DNA of 64,000 bases from SHYR01 sp034406555 (GTDB lineage: Bacteria > Chloroflexota > Dehalococcoidia > UBA2979): NCBI GenBank assembly GCA_034406555.1, contig DASCRM010000077.1, positions 18,354 to 82,353 on the forward strand, written 5' to 3'. Both the position numbers and the translations under genes were made by a program. This document shows, in pieces, positions 25,404-36,765 of the stretch (its first letter is position 1; each line of letters begins with the position of its first letter). Under the pieces are notes generated by a model. It saw only the letters and a program-made list of their open reading frames with translations, did no database searches and had not been told where the DNA came from.

Positions 25404-27026
25404 TTACTCGGCGCTGACGCCGTTGTACAACATGACCGGGTCGCCGACGAAGACATCACTCTCGAGGTTGGCGACCACGACCACCGGACGGTCGGAGATC
25501 ACCAGCGCGCTCCCGACCCAGCCATCGGGCAGTCGCCACTCCTCCCACTGGCGGAAGGTCTGCTGCCCCTCGACCACGACGGAGGGCGTCACCAGGTTGC
25601 CGACGAAGTGCTTCGAGAAGTAGATCACGCGCACATGCGCGGTCGAGCCGTCGAAGGTGAGCACGCGGAACCAGGAGTTCCAGCCCTTCGCACCGCCCCA
25701 CGGCCCAAAGTTCTTGTTCAGTACCGGTAGCAGGACGCTATGCGAGGCCTCTTCCACGGTGAAGCCGCGATAGTCCGCCAGCGCCCCATCCGGCGAGATC
25801 CGCTGCACGACGACCGCGATCGGCTCCACGGCCTGAATGCGCACCGTGCCGAAGAAGACGTCAGGCAGGCGCTCGCCATCGGGCAGACACCCACCCGCCC
25901 CGCCCAGCCGCTGATCGCACGTCAGCGAGGACGAGACGACCACGGTGTGTTCGATCTCCAGTCGGTCGCCGTCCGCGTTCACACCATCGAAGAGCAACGT
26001 CACCTCGTTCGGTGCCGCGGGTTCATCGTTCATGATGCGGAAGCGCGTACTCCAGCTGCTCTGGCCCTCGCTCGCACCGTTGTCCACCAGCGGTAGGACG
26101 ACGACCCGGCTCAGCTCCAGCGCGTCCATCGCACGGTAGGTGGCGAGCCCTGGACCATCGCGGTCGCGACTGTCGACGATCACCGCCGGCTTCTGCTCCG
26201 ACGCCGCGGTCGCCTCCCCGGTGGCATAAGTGCGGATGACGGCCGAGCCATCGAAGCCCGCCGGCGCGGGCAGGTCGTGTTCGTCTCGCACCAGCGTCGC
26301 GCGCGGCTCAAGTCGCTGGCCACCGTTCGGGCAGCCCGCCGTCGGGCCGGGCGGGTCGACCGCCACCGGCGTGAGCACGCCTTCGGGATAGTAGCTCGTC
26401 TCCACGCACATCGCGGTCTCGTCACTCGCGTTCTCAATCGAGACTCGTGAGACACTGCCGGCCGTGTTCTGCACCAGCGGTGCGTAGTGCACGGCCGTCC
26501 CGGCCCCGAGCCGCAACGAGTCACCAGAGATGCGGAAGAGGCCGTCCTCGAACGCGTCGCGTGCCAGCAGCGAGGCGAATGGCTGATCGACGGTCACGTA
26601 GGCGGACCCGCGGTAGCCTGCGGGTAGGTCCTCCAGCCCCTGCTGGAAGAACGACCAGCCGTTACCCGGGGCCAGTTTTCCGCAGCCATCGAAGAGCGGA
26701 CAGACGTCGGTCGTGACAGCGTTGCCATCGATGTCATAGAAGACGATCTCGATCTCGGCAGCGTGGACACCCAAGTTCTGGATGCGGATCCAAGAGTTCT
26801 CCTCGCCGAGGTCGACGGTGTCGGCCGCCACGCTCGACCCGCCTGCGGCAACCAACGCCAGCACGGCGGCGAAGAGCAGTGGGCGTGCCCATCTGCGAAG
26901 GCGCGTCCGAAGGCGCAGTCGGATTTGCGTTCGGACACGCGACCACGACGGGCGGGCGAAGTGTTCTTGTTCAGGTTGCGCGGACGCTGGCAATGCCGGG
27001 CGCCGCCGATCTACCCCACCGAACAT
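25404..27026 (-). CDS. Secreted beta-rich protein of unknown function
   Basis: 540 aa. The N-terminus is Arg-rich (RLRLRTRLRRWARP) followed by a hydrophobic LLFAAVLALVAAG and an Ala-x-Ala cleavage site, giving a long signal peptide or anchor. The mature part is built of related beta-rich blocks: SWIRIQNLG, GSAYVTVDQPFASLL, SSWSTRFRIMN and KGWNSWFRVLTF. These repeated NSW/SWxR-x-x segments suggest two to four similar domains. No catalytic motif is seen and no family is recognised. The tRNA-Pro gene lies divergently upstream. Confidence 0.7.
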   Translation of the reverse strand: MFGGVDRRRPALPASAQPEQEHFARPSWSRVRTQIRLRLRTRLRRWARPLLFAAVLALVAAGGSSVAADTVDLGEENSWIRIQNLGVHAAEIEIVFYDIDGNAVTTDVCPLFDGCGKLAPGNGWSFFQQGLEDLPAGYRGSAYVTVDQPFASLLARDAFEDGLFRISGDSLRLGAGTAVHYAPLVQNTAGSVSRVSIENASDETAMCVETSYYPEGVLTPVAVDPPGPTAGCPNGGQRLEPRATLVRDEHDLPAPAGFDGSAVIRTYATGEATAASEQKPAVIVDSRDRDGPGLATYRAMDALELSRVVVLPLVDNGASEGQSSWSTRFRIMNDEPAAPNEVTLLFDGVNADGDRLEIEHTVVVSSSLTCDQRLGGAGGCLPDGERLPDVFFGTVRIQAVEPIAVVVQRISPDGALADYRGFTVEEASHSVLLPVLNKNFGPWGGAKGWNSWFRVLTFDGSTAHVRVIYFSKHFVGNLVTPSVVVEGQQTFRQWEEWRLPDGWVGSALVISDRPVVVVANLESDVFVGDPVMLYNGVSAE

Positions 27027-27119
27027 CGATCATACGGTATCCCGGGTGACGATCGAATCTCCGCCATCTCGACCCGCACCAGCCTCGATGCTACGATCCC
27101 GCCCGGTTCCGGCTTCGTT

Positions 27120-27196
27120 CGGGGTGTAGCTCAGCATGGCAGAGCGCTGCGTTCGGGACGCAGAGGTCCGCAGTTCAAATCTGCGCACCCCGACCA
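27120..27196 (+). tRNA. tRNA-Pro (CGG anticodon)
   Basis: Complete cloverleaf with encoded CCA. The acceptor CGGGGTG pairs with CACCCCG, the anticodon loop TTCGGGA has anticodon CGG (reads CCG), and the T loop is TTCAAAT. A TACGAT -10-like box lies at 27092-27097. Confidence 0.95.
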
Positions 27197-27372
27197 CCTC
27201 CTCACACCGCAATCCAGTCCAGCCTCGACTGCCCGGCATATCCACAGCCGGAGTTGGAAAGGAAACCTTTCGGGCGGGCGTGGCGTTCTCACAGTGAACG
27301 AACAGCCTCTTCGTGGCCGGGAACCGGCGTCCCCGCCACGACAGATCAGCTCCCTATGAGCAGGAGCAGACG

Positions 27373-28239
27373 GTGGTCCAGACGGAGCAGCTGAAGCGAC
27401 CGCAACGCGTCGAAGAGGCGATTGAACACGCCCTCGCCAGCCGCTGGGACGCCGCCGCCAAGGCCAACCGCGCACTACTCAAAGAAGAGCCGGAGGACGT
27501 CGAGACCGCGAACCGCCTCGGTAAGGCGCTGACGGAGCTGGAGGACTACGCGGGGGCGATCAAGGCCTACGCGCAGGCACTGAGCGCCGACCCGACGAAC
27601 ATGATCGCTCGCAAGAACCTCGACCGCCTACACGACCTGCGAGGCGAGTCGAAGCCGAAGCAGGGCAAGCCGAAGAAGGGCCCCGCCGCCGCGAAGCCAG
27701 CCACCGACGTCCGCACCCACTCGCTGGTTGAGGAGTCGGGGAAGTCTGCCGAGTTCGAGCTGCTGGAGCCAAACGCCGCCGCGCTCAAGCCGCTGACCGC
27801 CGGTGCCGCCGCCGCGGTGCGACCCGTCGATGACGGAGTGGAGATCACTACTCCCGGCGGCGATGTGCTCGGCACGATCGATCGCCGGGCAGCCACGCGC
27901 CTGAAGCGAATGATCGAGGACGGCAACGAGTACGTGGTCGTGATCCGGCACATCGCGAAGGGCGAGGCGACCGTCCACATCCGCGAGTCGCACACCGACC
28001 CCTCGCTTGTCGGACAGGCCTCGTTCATCGCCCCGCCGAAGAAGGCAAAGAAGCGCGGGTCCACCCGCGGCTACACCCGCTCGTCCGTGGTCGTGGCGCA
28101 TGAGCCCGATGAACCCGACCCAGACGACGACGACAACGACGGTCAAGACAGCGCCAGCTCCTCCGGCTCCGGCACGCAGGCAGACGAGATGGAAGCGCGC
28201 GGCTTCACCGAAACCCGCAACGAGGACTACGAGGACTAG
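27373..28239 (+). CDS. TPR-repeat protein with acidic C-terminus, unknown function
   Basis: About 288 aa from GTG 27373, supported by AGGAG 6 nt upstream; an in-frame earlier start at 27313 would add 20 residues without conservation signs. Residues about 15-90 form two tetratricopeptide-like helical repeats (AIEHALASRWDAAAKANRAL, AIKAYAQALSADPTN). A Lys/Pro-rich linker leads to a compact domain (VEITTPGGDVLGTIDRR, EYVVVIRHIAKGEATVHI) whose role is not known. The end is highly acidic (PDEPDPDDDDNDGQD). Probably a cytoplasmic protein-interaction factor. Confidence 0.8.
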   Translation: MVQTEQLKRPQRVEEAIEHALASRWDAAAKANRALLKEEPEDVETANRLGKALTELEDYAGAIKAYAQALSADPTNMIARKNLDRLHDLRGESKPKQGKPKKGPAAAKPATDVRTHSLVEESGKSAEFELLEPNAAALKPLTAGAAAAVRPVDDGVEITTPGGDVLGTIDRRAATRLKRMIEDGNEYVVVIRHIAKGEATVHIRESHTDPSLVGQASFIAPPKKAKKRGSTRGYTRSSVVVAHEPDEPDPDDDDNDGQDSASSSGSGTQADEMEARGFTETRNEDYED

Positions 28240-28318
28240 CCCCCACCGCATCCGCCCCAGCGTCGAAGCCCTGAAGACCCTCCAGCTACGCGACCCCCGA
28301 AGGGGCTACCATGCGGCC

Positions 28319-29050
28319 ATGGCCCGCAGACCTCGCATCCTCGTCACCCGCGCCGAAGCGATCGCCAACGAACGCTGGGAGGACTACGGCGACGCGGTCG
28401 AGCATGCAGGCGCGGAGCCGATGACCGGGGACTTCGAGGTGTGGAAGTCCGGCGAGTCCACGCCCGCACACGACGGGCTGATGCTCACCGCCGGCTTCGA
28501 CATTGACCCCGCACGCTACGGCGAATCACCCAGCGACCGAGTCCGGGAGGTCGACGCCCGCCGCGACGAGTGGGAGATCGAGCTCGTCGAGGCGGCCCGG
28601 GATGTGGGTCGTCCGATCCTCGCGATCTGCCGCGGCCACCAGGTGCTGAACGTCGCCTGCGGCGGGTCGCTGCTCCAGCACCTCGAAGAGCGCGAGCCGC
28701 ACCGGGCCCGCCGGGGCGCAGACGGCGAGGCGATCGACTCCGGGTGGCACGAGATCTCGGTCACGGCGGGCACCGCGCTGGCGCGAGCGATCGACCTCGA
28801 CGGCGGCGGCAGCGTGCGGGTGAACTCCCGCCACCACCAGGCCGTCACCAGCGACCGTGTCGCGGAGGGGTTGGTCGTCGCGGCGACGACGGCGGACGGG
28901 GTCGTCGAGAGTCTCGTCGATCCCTCGCAGCCGTGGACCGTCTCGGTCCAGTGGCACCCGGAGATGGCTGAGATGGGCGATGCGTTCGACGGGCTCTGGC
29001 AGGCGTTCGTGAGCGCCTGCCAGCAGCATGCCGATAGTGTCGGAGCGTGA
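28319..29050 (+). CDS. Class I glutamine amidotransferase-like hydrolase (peptidase C26)
   Basis: 243 aa, similar to gamma-glutamyl-GABA hydrolases (PuuD). The nucleophile Cys lies in ILAICRGHQVLNV near residue 103, and the His of the catalytic triad in VQWHPEM near 216; VNSRHHQAV near 182 is typical of the C26 group. It would remove gamma-glutamyl groups from small amides or peptides. The stop overlaps the GTG of the next gene by four bases, so it is coupled to a gamma-glutamylcyclotransferase, which fits gamma-glutamyl metabolism. Confidence 0.88.
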   Translation: MARRPRILVTRAEAIANERWEDYGDAVEHAGAEPMTGDFEVWKSGESTPAHDGLMLTAGFDIDPARYGESPSDRVREVDARRDEWEIELVEAARDVGRPILAICRGHQVLNVACGGSLLQHLEEREPHRARRGADGEAIDSGWHEISVTAGTALARAIDLDGGGSVRVNSRHHQAVTSDRVAEGLVVAATTADGVVESLVDPSQPWTVSVQWHPEMAEMGDAFDGLWQAFVSACQQHADSVGA

Positions 29051-29562
29051 CGAGCGCTCCCGAGTCGGCCGCCGAGCCGGACTTCCTCTACTTCGGCTAC
29101 GGCTCGAACCTCGATGTGGAGCGCCTGCACGAGAACTGCCCGTCGGCGCGACTGATGCTGACAGCGCGGCTGGCCGCCCACCGCCTCGCGTTCACACGCA
29201 ACAGCGAGATTCGGTGGCACGGCGGGGTCGCCGACATCCTCGCCGAGCCGGGCAGCGAGGTCTGGGGCGCCGTGTGGGCGATCGACGGCGAGCACTCGCA
29301 CGCGCTCGACCGGCAGGAAAGGCTGTTCAGAACCCCGCCGGGCTACGAGCGTTACGGCGTCACAGTCACCTCGGCAGACGGCGAGCAGATCGGCTGCCGC
29401 TCCTATCGCGTCGTCGCTCCCGACCCGCGGGGCTTCGCGCCATCGCCCGCGTACAAGGAGACGATATTGCGTGGCGCTCGGGCGCTGGCACTGCCCGATC
29501 ACTACATCGCCGCGCTCGAAGCGATCGAGCACAACGGCGACGAGGACCGCAGCCCGGCGTAG
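29047..29562 (+). CDS. Gamma-glutamylcyclotransferase-like protein
   Basis: 171 aa. The hallmark FLYFGYGSNLDVERL near residue 13 is the substrate-binding loop of the GGCT fold, and the general acid Glu lies later, in the DRQERLF region near residues 88-94. Such enzymes release 5-oxoproline from gamma-glutamyl compounds. GTG start inside the end of the preceding amidotransferase (GTGA overlap) indicates translational coupling. Its C-terminus is short and acidic. Confidence 0.85.
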   Translation: MTSAPESAAEPDFLYFGYGSNLDVERLHENCPSARLMLTARLAAHRLAFTRNSEIRWHGGVADILAEPGSEVWGAVWAIDGEHSHALDRQERLFRTPPGYERYGVTVTSADGEQIGCRSYRVVAPDPRGFAPSPAYKETILRGARALALPDHYIAALEAIEHNGDEDRSPA

Positions 29563-29735
29563 CGGCCGCAGGACCGAGCGGATCGCGGCGCAGGATGGTC
29601 CGCGCGGCGGCGGTCGGAACGCTCGTTCAAAGCTGCGCAGACTGGTAGAATCCGGGGTACTGAGACCCCTCCTCTCCTCAGCGGTGGCCGCGGCTACCAG
29701 ACTCGTCACACCCCTCTCTCGGAAGGCGTACGCGC

Positions 29736-32216
<2,481 letters not shown>

Positions 32217-32225
32217 CGGCTCGCG

Positions 32226-33167
32226 ATGACCGTCGGGCCCGCCTCTCCTGCGCTCGTCACCGGCGCGGCCGGGTTCTTCGGCTCACACCTCGTCGCGCGG
32301 CTCGCGCGTGACGGCTGCGCGGTCTCCGGCATCGACATCGCGCCGGATCAGCGCGCGCAGCCCGACGGTGTGCGGGTCGTCGCGGCCGACGTGCGCGACT
32401 CAGATGCGCTCCGGCGCGTGATCGCGGACCTGCGACCGGCGGTCGTGTATCACCTCGCTGCGCAGGCCTCCGTCACCGTCTCAATGCGCGACCCGGCGCA
32501 CGATATCGACGTAAACGTGCTGGGCTCCGTGCGCGTCGCGCAGGCCGCGATCGAGGGCGGTGTGCAGCGCCTCGTCTTCGTCTCCACCGGCGGCGCCCTC
32601 TACGGCGAGCCGGATCAGGTGCCCGTGACGGAGGCGGCCACGCCCGCCCCGCTCTCGGTGTACGGCGTCTCCAAGCTGGCGGCAGAACGCTACCTGACGG
32701 TGCTGGCGGCCGACGCGCAGATCGACCTCTCGATCGTACGGCCCGCGAACATCTACGGCCCCGGCCAGGATCCGCTGGGCGAGGCGGGGGTGGTCGCGAT
32801 CTTCGCGGCGAAGATGCTGCGCGATGAACCGGTCACGATCTTCGGAGACGGCAGCCAGCAGAGGGACTACCTCTACGTTGACGACGCGGTGGACGCCACC
32901 GTGCTCGCAGCGGTCAGCGAACCAGCCGCCTGCCTGATCGGCACTGCGACGGGCACCAGCACGCTCGATGTCTATCAACTGGTGGCGCGTTTCGCTGGCT
33001 ACGAGCGTGAACCGAAGTACGAGGCGGAGCGACCGGGCGACATCCAGCGCATCGCGCTCGCCTCGGAGCGAGCAAAGCGACTGTGGGGCTGGGAGGCCAG
33101 CACAAGCCTCGAAGATGGCTTCGCGGCGACAGTCGACTGGTTCCGCGCGAACCCTCGCAATGAGTAG
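32226..33167 (+). CDS. NAD-dependent sugar epimerase/dehydratase
   Basis: 313 aa extended SDR of the UDP-glucose 4-epimerase type. VTGAAGFFGSHLVARL binds NAD near residue 11; YHLAAQASV near 77, the catalytic SVYGVSKLAAERY (Tyr-x3-Lys) near 140, and RPANIYGPGQ near 170 are all present. Likely product is a nucleotide sugar for surface polysaccharide. It starts 9 nt after gyrA and sits close to Pgi/Pmi and the sugar-transferase locus, which also serve sugar metabolism. Confidence 0.9.
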   Translation: MTVGPASPALVTGAAGFFGSHLVARLARDGCAVSGIDIAPDQRAQPDGVRVVAADVRDSDALRRVIADLRPAVVYHLAAQASVTVSMRDPAHDIDVNVLGSVRVAQAAIEGGVQRLVFVSTGGALYGEPDQVPVTEAATPAPLSVYGVSKLAAERYLTVLAADAQIDLSIVRPANIYGPGQDPLGEAGVVAIFAAKMLRDEPVTIFGDGSQQRDYLYVDDAVDATVLAAVSEPAACLIGTATGTSTLDVYQLVARFAGYEREPKYEAERPGDIQRIALASERAKRLWGWEASTSLEDGFAATVDWFRANPRNE

Positions 33168-33281
33168 CAGCGGCGAGCCCCGGCGAAGCGCCGTTCACCC
33201 CCCAGACTGCGGCCCTATGGCAAGATTGGGGCCCATGGCACCGCAGCGAGCAGCACCCCCCGCGTCGAATGGCGCACACGA

Positions 33282-34334
33282 GTGAGCGCACTCGACGATC
33301 CCGCGATCTACGAGCGCGTAGACCGGTCCAACCTGCGAGACATGATCGAGCGAGCACACGAGCAGGCGCGCGACGGCTGGGATAGCGGCGTGGCGTGGGA
33401 TCTGGCGGGCCTCGAACGCCCCGCCCGCGTCGTCGTCGCCGGCATGGGCGGGTCGGCGATCGGCGCGGACATGGTCGCCACCGTCGCCTCGCACAGCTCG
33501 ACCGTGCCGGTGCATGTGATCCGCGGCTACGAGCTGCCAAAGACGGACGACGCCACGCTGGTCGTCGCCTGCTCGTTCTCGGGCAACACATCCGAGACGC
33601 TCTCCGCCTTCCGCAAGGCGAGTAAGCAGGGGCGCCCGTGCATCGCGATCACCGGTGGTGGCGCGCTCTCCGAGTTCGCCGAGAGTGCCGGGCACCCGCA
33701 ATTCCACTACGACTGGGACGGCCCGCCGCGCACCGCCTTTGGCTACGGGCTCTTCCCGCTGCTCGCGATCCTCAAGCGGCTCGGCGTGATCGACATCGCC
33801 GACGCGGAAGTCGAGCGCGCGATCGTCGCGATCGAGGCTGGCCGGGCGGCATGGAACAGCGGGGTCCCGACCGCATCGAACGAGGCCAAGCAGATCGCCA
33901 CGGAGATTACCGGCCGCACAGTTGTCGTGATCGGCGCGGATTTCCTGGACGCCGCCGCTGGCCGCTGGGCGGGCCAGTTAAACGAGAACGCCAAGCAGTG
34001 GGCCTTCCACGGCAGTCTGCCGGAGGCCAGCCACAATCTGGTGGAGAGCATCGCCAGCCCGGCACCCGGCGTCGAACCGCCGTGCGCGCTGCTGCTCGAT
34101 TCACCCCTCGCCCACCCGCGCACGCGCCTGCAACTACGAGGCACCGGTGAGTTGTTCGAGGGCGCCGAGGTGCCGCACACGCAGGTCGTCGCGGAGGGCG
34201 AGAGCGTGCTCGAGACGCTCGTGTGGGCCTCCTACCTCGCCGACTGGGTCTCGTACTACGTGGCGATGCTGCGAGACGTCGATCCGATGACTACCCACAA
34301 CATCGGCACCCTGCGCAGCATCCCCGTCGAATAG
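33282..34334 (+). CDS. Bifunctional phosphoglucose/phosphomannose isomerase
   Basis: 350 aa with two SIS domains, typical of the small archaeal/bacterial Pgi/Pmi family that interconverts fructose 6-phosphate with glucose 6-phosphate and mannose 6-phosphate. VVVAGMGGSAIGADMVATVA near residue 49, and SFSGNTSETLSAFRKA near 99, form the sugar-phosphate site. NENAKQWAFHGSLPEASHN near 230 carries the active-site Glu and His. GTG start 33282. The 34335-34669 gap after it holds a repeat element but no convincing complete gene. Confidence 0.9.
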   Translation: MSALDDPAIYERVDRSNLRDMIERAHEQARDGWDSGVAWDLAGLERPARVVVAGMGGSAIGADMVATVASHSSTVPVHVIRGYELPKTDDATLVVACSFSGNTSETLSAFRKASKQGRPCIAITGGGALSEFAESAGHPQFHYDWDGPPRTAFGYGLFPLLAILKRLGVIDIADAEVERAIVAIEAGRAAWNSGVPTASNEAKQIATEITGRTVVVIGADFLDAAAGRWAGQLNENAKQWAFHGSLPEASHNLVESIASPAPGVEPPCALLLDSPLAHPRTRLQLRGTGELFEGAEVPHTQVVAEGESVLETLVWASYLADWVSYYVAMLRDVDPMTTHNIGTLRSIPVE

Positions 34335-34510
34335 CCGCCGGCCGCCGGCTGGGGCTGGTTTGTGCGCTTTCGGTTTTCCGCCTCTCGACTTAGCTCCGCG
34401 AAGCGACGAGCAGCGAGAGCGAAGCCGGAAGTCGAGCCCAGCACCCTCATCCCGCTCAACTCCGCCTCCGCCTCCAGCTCCACCGACGGTCGCGAAGCGA
34501 CCGAGGGGTG

Positions 34511-34550
34511 CGGGGGCGAAGCCCTCGCGAATCCAAGGGCGGGTGGAGGG
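34511..34550 (+). repeat. Structured intergenic element, copy 2
   Basis: Core nearly identical to 12792-12828 (about 32 of 36 bases), including CGGGGGC, GCGAATCC and AGGGCGGGTGG. It lies in the 34335-34669 non-coding gap after the Pgi/Pmi gene. Flanks differ from copy 1. Confidence 0.55.
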
Positions 34551-34669
34551 GCGCCATCCAGAAAACACAGCGCGACGAAGCCGCGGCCCAATTCCCCTCG
34601 CCGCTCGGCAACAGCGAACGATCTAGACTGAGATACCCCTCTTCGCAGGCAGGAACGGACCAGCGCCGC

Positions 34670-34825
34670 ATGCAGACCGAAGGCACGGCGACGCGATCCG
34701 GACCCGCCGCCGTGCTGCTCCGACTCGCGAGGCGGGCGGCGACGCGCGAGACCGCTGCGGTCGCCGCCCTGAGCCTGATGCCGGCCCTGCTGTACCTCCC
34801 GTTCCTCAACGAACCGCTGTTCGGC
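34670..34825 (+). pseudogene. N-terminal remnant of a membrane glycosyltransferase (GT39-like)
   Basis: From ATG 34670, about 52 residues look like the start of a dolichyl-phosphate-mannose mannosyltransferase-like protein: a basic, Ala-rich N-terminus, then one hydrophobic helix AVAALSLMPALLYLPFLNEP and LFGD, where homologues continue with an acidic catalytic loop. Homology ends there and the frame runs into the reversed start of an asparagine synthase gene. TAGACT near 34624 may be its old -10 box. Confidence 0.5.
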
Positions 34826-34870
34826 GACCGGCGCGCCATCGAAGCGCACGACGCCGTAGATCCCGCACAT
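34826..34870 (-). pseudogene. asnB: N-terminal remnant of asparagine synthase
   Basis: ATG 34870 preceded by GAGGGG begins MCGIYGVVRFDGAPV, the unmistakable start of glutamine-hydrolysing asparagine synthase, where Cys2 is the glutaminase nucleophile. After 15 codons the similarity stops at the junction with the plus-strand glycosyltransferase remnant. Upstream on the same strand lies an exopolysaccharide sugar transferase, a common neighbour of asnB in polysaccharide loci. Confidence 0.65.
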
Positions 34871-34942
34871 CGCGCTTCGCGCGCCCCTCGTTACTGAACA
34901 AGCACGATACGCGGTCGGACGGGAGCAGCCCGGGCGTTGCCG

Positions 34943-35644
34943 CTAGTGCGCCCCGCGCATCGAGAGCACCGTGAGCGGCGTGCGCGCGAGGATCGCGAGG
35001 TCGTGGCCGAGCGAACGCTCTCGGATGTAGCGCAGATCCATCACCACCCAGCGATCCCACGGAATGTCGCTGCGGCCACTCACCTGCCACGTACAGGTCA
35101 GCCCCGGGTTCACGACGAGCCGTTCGGCTTCCGCGTCGGTGTAGCGCGCGACCTCGTCCGGCAGCGGCGGGCGCGGGCCGACGAGGCTCATCTGCCCGGC
35201 CAGTACGTTCACGAACTGCGGGAGCTCATCGAGGGAGAGCCATCGCAGCAGCCGCCTGAAGAGCAGGCGCCGAGGGTCGTTCGGGGCCTTGAAGGCCGGG
35301 CCATCGACGACGTTCAGCGCACCGAGGTCGTCAGCGGCGCGGTCGGCGTGCGCGTGCATCGTGCGCAGCTTCAGCATCGGAAACTCCACGCCGAGCAGCC
35401 CAACGCGACGCTGCACGTAGAACGGGTTACCTGGCGATTCGAGGAAGATCAGCAGCGCCGAGAGCAGCGCGACCGGAGCCGAGGCGATCAGCAGCAGCGA
35501 CGCCAGCACGATGTCGAGCGCGCGCTTTGTGACGTTGTACAGCGCGTGTGGATCGGAACGCGGAGCGCCACGGTCAGGCGCAGCGCGCTCAATGTCTCGC
35601 CTCTGCTGTTCTCTCGGACAACCACACGGCCTCCAGCCCTCCAC
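34943..35644 (-). CDS. Exopolysaccharide initiating sugar transferase
   Basis: 233 aa bacterial sugar transferase (WcaJ/WbaP C-terminal domain type) that transfers a sugar phosphate to undecaprenyl phosphate. A single hydrophobic anchor near residue 45-66 (DIVLASLLLIASAPVALLS) is followed by PFYVQRRVGLLGVEFPMLKL, LRTMHAHAD, LSLDELPQFVNVLAGQMSLV and GPRPPLPDEVARY, the family signature. The N-terminal 35 residues are Arg-rich and may not be translated. It is the surviving 5' gene of a minus-strand polysaccharide operon whose next gene, asnB, is truncated. Confidence 0.88.
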   Translation of the reverse strand: MEGWRPCGCPREQQRRDIERAAPDRGAPRSDPHALYNVTKRALDIVLASLLLIASAPVALLSALLIFLESPGNPFYVQRRVGLLGVEFPMLKLRTMHAHADRAADDLGALNVVDGPAFKAPNDPRRLLFRRLLRWLSLDELPQFVNVLAGQMSLVGPRPPLPDEVARYTDAEAERLVVNPGLTCTWQVSGRSDIPWDRWVVMDLRYIRERSLGHDLAILARTPLTVLSMRGAH

Positions 35645-35747
35645 CTAGCCTAACGAGTCGCCGCCGCTCGCGTGACACGGGCGATTCCCTAGTCTCCCCA
35701 CACTGTCAGCTCAGAAGCAGCGCGCAGCGGTGTCCGTGGACGCCAGC

Positions 35748-35753
35748 TACACT
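35748..35753 (+). promoter_or_regulatory. -10 box of a leaderless promoter (thiL)
   Basis: TACACT ends 7 nt before GTG 35761, with no Shine-Dalgarno between; it fixes the thiL start. Confidence 0.5.
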
Positions 35754-35760
35754 CGATATC

Positions 35761-36765
35761 GTGACTGAACTCCACTTCGGCGAATTCGAACTGATCGACC
35801 GCATCGTTGCCCGGCTGGGTGATGCGGCGGCCACCGAGATCCTCATCCCGCCGGGCGACGATTCCGCCGCGTGGGCGACCAGCGAGGGTGTCACTGTGGC
35901 CTCGATCGATGCGGCCGTGGAGGGCAGCCATTGGCACGCGGGCAGCCCGCTGGACGTCGCCGGCTGGCGCGCCATCGCGGGCGCGATCTCCGACATCGCC
36001 GCGATGGGTGCGGAGGTGCAGCAACTGCTCGTCGCCACCGTGATCGGCGCGGATGTGACGGTCGAGGCGCTCGATGCGCTGATCCACGGTATGGCGGATG
36101 CCTGCCGCTGCCACGGCACACGTATCGCCGGAGGCGACATCGTGCGCGGCCCGCAGATCGCGATCACCGTGACCGTGATCGGCCACTCGCCACACGCCGA
36201 CCGCCTGCTGCGTCGGGACGCGGCGAGGCCCGGCGACGCGATCGCGGTCTCCGGCACGCCGGGTGCCTCCGCGGGCGGCTTCGCGCTGCTCGGCACGGAG
36301 CGCGAGGACGATGCCGCAGTGGCCTCCCTGCTCACGGCGCACCGCCGCCCCGTCGCGCGGCTCGCACTCGGCCGTGCGGCCGTCGATGCGCGCATTCGCA
36401 GCGCGATCGACATCTCGGACGGACTGTTGCAGGATCTCGGCCACATCGCCGAGCGCTCCGGCGTGGGCATCGAAATCGACCTCGCCTCGCTGCCACTGGA
36501 TCCGGCTGCGATCGAGACGTTCGGCGAGCAGGAGGCGCGCGATATGGCGCTGGGTGGTGGCGAGGACTACGAGCTAGCGCTCGCCGGCCCCGCCGACGCG
36601 CTCGCGACCCTCGCCGCCGAGGATGTCCCCGTCACCGTGGTCGGCCGCGTCGTCGCCGAGCACGTCGGCGAGGCGTGGGCGATCGCCGAGGATGGCACCC
36701 GCTACGAGCCCCCCACCGCGGGCTGGGACCAGCTCCGCTCCAACGACTCGAACGACGCGCGATGA
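35761..36765 (+). CDS. thiL: Thiamine-monophosphate kinase
   Basis: 334 aa ATP-dependent kinase that makes thiamine diphosphate. Motifs: FELIDRIVARLG at the start, IPPGDDSAAW near 31 (ATP/Mg), VEGSHWHAGS near 56, GGDIVRGPQIAITVTVIG near 125, and LGGGEDYELALAG near 265. GTG 35761 is chosen from the family N-terminus and the adjacent -10 box. Its TGA overlaps the ATG of tsaE by four bases. This begins the operon thiL-tsaE-tsaB-ndk. Confidence 0.94.
   Translation: MTELHFGEFELIDRIVARLGDAAATEILIPPGDDSAAWATSEGVTVASIDAAVEGSHWHAGSPLDVAGWRAIAGAISDIAAMGAEVQQLLVATVIGADVTVEALDALIHGMADACRCHGTRIAGGDIVRGPQIAITVTVIGHSPHADRLLRRDAARPGDAIAVSGTPGASAGGFALLGTEREDDAAVASLLTAHRRPVARLALGRAAVDARIRSAIDISDGLLQDLGHIAERSGVGIEIDLASLPLDPAAIETFGEQEARDMALGGGEDYELALAGPADALATLAAEDVPVTVVGRVVAEHVGEAWAIAEDGTRYEPPTAGWDQLRSNDSNDAR

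Noticed and set aside
34256..34870. A 204-codon minus-strand gene
   Set aside because: Only its first 15 codons are gene-like (asparagine synthase start); the rest is antisense to the glycosyltransferase remnant and non-coding sequence.
35548..35760. N-terminal extension of ThiL
   Set aside because: The extra 71 codons are antisense to the sugar transferase 5' end and lack family similarity; GTG 35761 matches the family start and its leaderless promoter.
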